Shown: piece after piece, positions 61,930 to 64,000 of the stretch
Position numbering within the stretch: the stretch's first letter is position 1
Layout of the letters: each line of letters begins with the position of its first letter
Origin: Gammaproteobacteria bacterium
GTDB taxonomy: Bacteria; Pseudomonadota; Gammaproteobacteria; Pseudomonadales; Azotimanducaceae
Assembly (NCBI GenBank): GCA_026709365.1
Contig: JAPOTD010000055.1
Coordinates: 78,862 to 142,861, forward strand
DNA: 64,000 nucleotides
Direction: 5' to 3'
Program-made: the position numbers and the translations under genes
The notes under the pieces: generated by a model
Databases searched by the model: none
Told to the model about the DNA's origin: nothing
Seen by the model: only the letters and a program-made list of their open reading frames with translations

Positions 61930-62509
61930 CTTACATACCTGCGGGCTGGCGTCCGGCTTAAGGCCGGAGGGTGGTTGGTTACGCCGTAGCTGTGTTAAAC
62001 GTTGCGTCTCCCTCCTCCCTGCTGGGAGGGGAGGGCCGGACTCAGTTTTCTATCCGACTCTGGCGCGCTTACGATAAGAAGCCAAGTTTTGTGATTTGCG
62101 TTGTCCTAATGGACGCTCCTTTTTTAGCGGAACATACGCTACTGCCGGAATTAAGGGTTTGTCAAGCACTTTTTGACATTTTCTTGACGTTTTGTTGGCT
62201 GAGTCACTGTCCGCCTGCTCAAGCCCGCTCAAGTAGGCACTCGCCATTTCGGCTCGTTTAGCGCAAGTGCAGGGCGCATCCTTCTGCGACTTCCGCTATC
62301 GGCGCAGGGCTTGAGCTAAACGGAGGTTTGACTTGCGCTGGCCCCCTCCCAATGCGCAGGCTCGGAAACACATCCGAACCGGAACCACGCAACTGGCGCG
62401 GAGTTTGGCGCCAGCCAAACTCCATCAAACGCACCCGCAAAGCGGGTGCGCGGCTTCGAGCACTTCCTTATAATCCCGCCGCTTGCGGAAACTGGATGTT
62501 GAACTGATC
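61930..62509. other. Intergenic region with double-hairpin repeat
   Basis: About 580 bases with no convincing gene. It contains double-hairpin repeat copy C (62401-62450) and a -10 hexamer TATAAT (62469-62474) for the cytochrome gene. An AT-richer stretch lies at about 62050-62220. Confidence 0.55.
62401..62450 (+). repeat. Double-hairpin intergenic repeat, copy C
   Basis: Hairpin 1 is GAGTTTGGC/GCCAAACTC (62401-62409 and 62414-62422, loop GCCA). Hairpin 2 is CGCACCCGC/GCGGGTGCG (62430-62438 and 62442-62450, loop AAA). Stem bases differ from copies A and B on both sides so pairing is kept. It lies just upstream of the cytochrome c gene's -10 box. Confidence 0.75.
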
Positions 62510-62971
62510 GTGAAGCGGAATGTGATGCTCGTGGCGGCGCTCCTAGTGGGTGGAGTGGGTGGCGCGTGGAACGGCGGTTTGGCGGCAGCGGACTCCGCAG
62601 ACGACATTCGGGAGCGGCTCAAGCCCTTTGGCGGCGTCTGCCGGGTCGGGCAGGATTGCGGTGGCCTCGAAGGCGGGGACGTGGCGGCGGTGAGCGCCCC
62701 CGCGGTGGCCGCGGGCGGGACGGCCACCGAATTGGGCGGCCAGCAAATCTACGACCAGTTCTGCTTTGCCTGCCACAACACCGGCGTTGGCGAGGCGCCC
62801 CTGTTCGGCAGTTTGGAGCAGTGGCAGCCGCGCATCGACCAAGGCATGGAGCAGATGCTCGCGGTGTCGCTGGCCGGGCGCGGCCTGATGCCGCCCATGG
62901 GCACCTGCATCACTTGCTCCGAGGAGGAGATGCGGGCGGCGATTCAATACATGGTGGACGGCGCTCAGTAG
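62510..62971 (+). CDS. Cytochrome c5-type protein
   Basis: A protein of about 153 aa from GTG 62510; the exact start is uncertain. An N-terminal signal peptide (VMLVAALLVGGVGGAWNGGL, cleaved near AAA) directs export. Heme motif CFACHN (CxxCH) with GVGEAPLFG, and the Met ligand in GLMPPMGTC; the extra Cys pair CITCSEEEM is a c5 feature. It is a soluble periplasmic electron carrier. TATAAT at 62469 is a likely -10. Confidence 0.9.
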   Translation: MKRNVMLVAALLVGGVGGAWNGGLAAADSADDIRERLKPFGGVCRVGQDCGGLEGGDVAAVSAPAVAAGGTATELGGQQIYDQFCFACHNTGVGEAPLFGSLEQWQPRIDQGMEQMLAVSLAGRGLMPPMGTCITCSEEEMRAAIQYMVDGAQ

Positions 62972-63146
62972 GCGCAGCTTCCTCGACGCGGCTCCCTTGA
63001 TTCATTGCGGGGGCGCGAATCCCCGGCTCGCTGCGCCTTCGAGCAGTCCCAAGCTCGAAGCCGATCCAGTGCGAATGCGCTCCAGCTTGGGGTCACACCG
63101 CCCACGCCACCACCCGGCCCCGCTGCGACAGCCCGGCGCCAATGCC

Positions 63147-64000
63147 TCAACTTCCGACCATCTTCTCCCAGTCGATGGCGCGGTAGCTGAGCGCCTCAGC
63201 GACTTCCCGCACGCCGATGGCCTCGGTTTGATTCAGGTCGCCCACCGTCCAAGCCAACTTGATGATCTTGTGGTAGCTTCGGCCGGACAGGCGGTAGGTG
63301 TCGATGGCTTCGGTGAGCAGCGCTTGGGCGGCGTTGGCGATCGGTGCCTGCTTGGCGGCGATGGGGCCAGGGAGCTGGCTGTTCAAGGCTCCTTGCCGAG
63401 CCAGCTGCCGTTGGCGGACGGCGGCGACGGCCGCAGCCAGGGCCGCGGTGTCCGTAGCCGGCCCGCTGCGGTCGGCGAGCACTTCCTTGGGCAGGTTGGG
63501 CAGCCAGAGCTGCATGTCGATGCGGTCCAGCAGGGGGCCGGAGATGCGCGCTTGGTAGGCCTGCACCTGCCTCGGCTGGCACCGGCAAGCGCCTTGGGCG
63601 CAGACCCGGCCCGCCGGGCAGGGGTTCATGGCGGCGATGAGTTGGAAGTTGGCGGGATAGGTGACCCGGTAGTTGGCGCGGGCGATGGTGGCCTGCTGGG
63701 ATTCCAGCGGCTCGCGCAGAAGGTTCAGCACCCGGGGCTGGAAGTGCGGCATCTCGTCCAGGAAGAGCACGCCGTGATGGGCGAGCGACGCCTCGCCGGG
63801 GGAGGCCCGGCCACCGCCACCGATGATGGCAGGGGCGCTGGCGGAGTGGTGCGGATCCCGCCACGGGATGGCTTCGTAGGCTTCGCGCATGAGGCCGGCG
63901 CTCGAATAGATCGCGGCCACCTCCAAGGCCTGCGGTTCGTTGAGCGTCGGCAGCAGATTGAGCAGGCTGCGGGCCAACATGGTCTTGCCGGCGCCGGGCG
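63147..64000 (-). CDS. comM: ComM/YifB family Mg-chelatase-like ATPase (partial)
   Basis: The frame runs off the window end; 284 codons are present. It includes the end of Walker A (PGAGKTMLARSLLNLLPTL), VLFLDEMPHFQPRVLNLLRE, IAAMNPCPAGRVC with Cys pairs, ISGPLLDRIDMQLWLP and the C-terminal RLSGRSYHKIIKLAWTVGDL. ComM is a helicase that promotes branch migration during natural transformation. The N-terminal Lon-like half lies beyond the window. Confidence 0.95.
   Translation of the reverse strand, partial: PGAGKTMLARSLLNLLPTLNEPQALEVAAIYSSAGLMREAYEAIPWRDPHHSASAPAIIGGGGRASPGEASLAHHGVLFLDEMPHFQPRVLNLLREPLESQQATIARANYRVTYPANFQLIAAMNPCPAGRVCAQGACRCQPRQVQAYQARISGPLLDRIDMQLWLPNLPKEVLADRSGPATDTAALAAAVAAVRQRQLARQGALNSQLPGPIAAKQAPIANAAQALLTEAIDTYRLSGRSYHKIIKLAWTVGDLNQTEAIGVREVAEALSYRAIDWEKMVGS

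Noticed and set aside
1..64000. tRNA, rRNA or CRISPR array
   Set aside because: No T-loop-like tRNA ends with matching stems, no rRNA-like conserved blocks and no regularly spaced direct repeats were seen.

Overview
This window is high-GC DNA from a Gram-negative bacterium, most likely an unnamed, probably environmental gammaproteobacterium. It encodes a heptose kinase/adenylyltransferase for LPS inner core, a cytochrome c5-type protein, ComM, HemH and spinster/GPH transporters. Genes are tightly packed, with many ATGA/GTGA overlaps. I saw no rRNA, tRNA or CRISPR array.

Layout: 1-4618 is one overlapping operon (C39-like peptidase, small membrane protein, GNAT acetyltransferase, S9 peptidase, D-Ala-D-Ala-type ligase), followed by a decayed Uma2 nuclease. 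5367-8073 (minus) holds hldE, an SDR dehydrogenase and a MAPEG protein. 8446-14473 is a molybdenum hydroxylase cluster (small, medium and large subunits of CoxL form-II type). It is interleaved with an SDR lacking its catalytic residues and a CoxG-crotonase fusion lacking its usual glutamates. 14542-15239 is a VapBC-type pair. 15277-17958 is a glutamate-cysteine-ligase-like/aspartoacylase-like pair plus a small membrane protein. 17980-21678 has an acyl-CoA dehydrogenase fragment, an amino acid permease, a VOC protein and a GPH symporter. 21808-22554 is a second TA pair. 22658-27246 has a quinone oxidoreductase, hisF-hisH, hemH and a LysR regulator.

27482-52811 is a defence island. It opens with a DrmD-like SNF2 helicase, a small ORF, a membrane protein and an Eco57I-type adenine methyltransferase, and it closes with an 1805-residue DUF1998 helicase carrying a Vsr/DUF559-like tail. 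Together these look like a DISARM-type system. Between the methyltransferase and the last helicase lie an FRG-domain gene, a catalytically dead long prokaryotic Argonaute with a partner PD-(D/E)XK nuclease, a lone HsdR-N-like nuclease, IS66 remnants, one intact and one broken copy of a HigBA/ImmA module, and a HEPN gene pair. The Argonaute reading frame is cut by one in-frame TGA.

53046-59397 holds a small anchored protein, an MFS transporter, a DUF4143 ATPase with a perfect 14-bp inverted repeat at its promoter, a broken ATPase, an AT-rich PD-(D/E)XK protein and a DUF2779 (Cas4-like plus DnaQ-like) nuclease. 59645-61906 encodes the most unusual protein in the window: a ClpP/SppA-type serine protease domain fused to a VirD4/TraD-type ATPase, with a hairpin that covers its ribosome binding site. 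A cytochrome c and comM close the window.

A three-copy, double-hairpin intergenic element (near 8261, 27336 and 62401) shows compensatory stem changes and does not match a repeat family I know.
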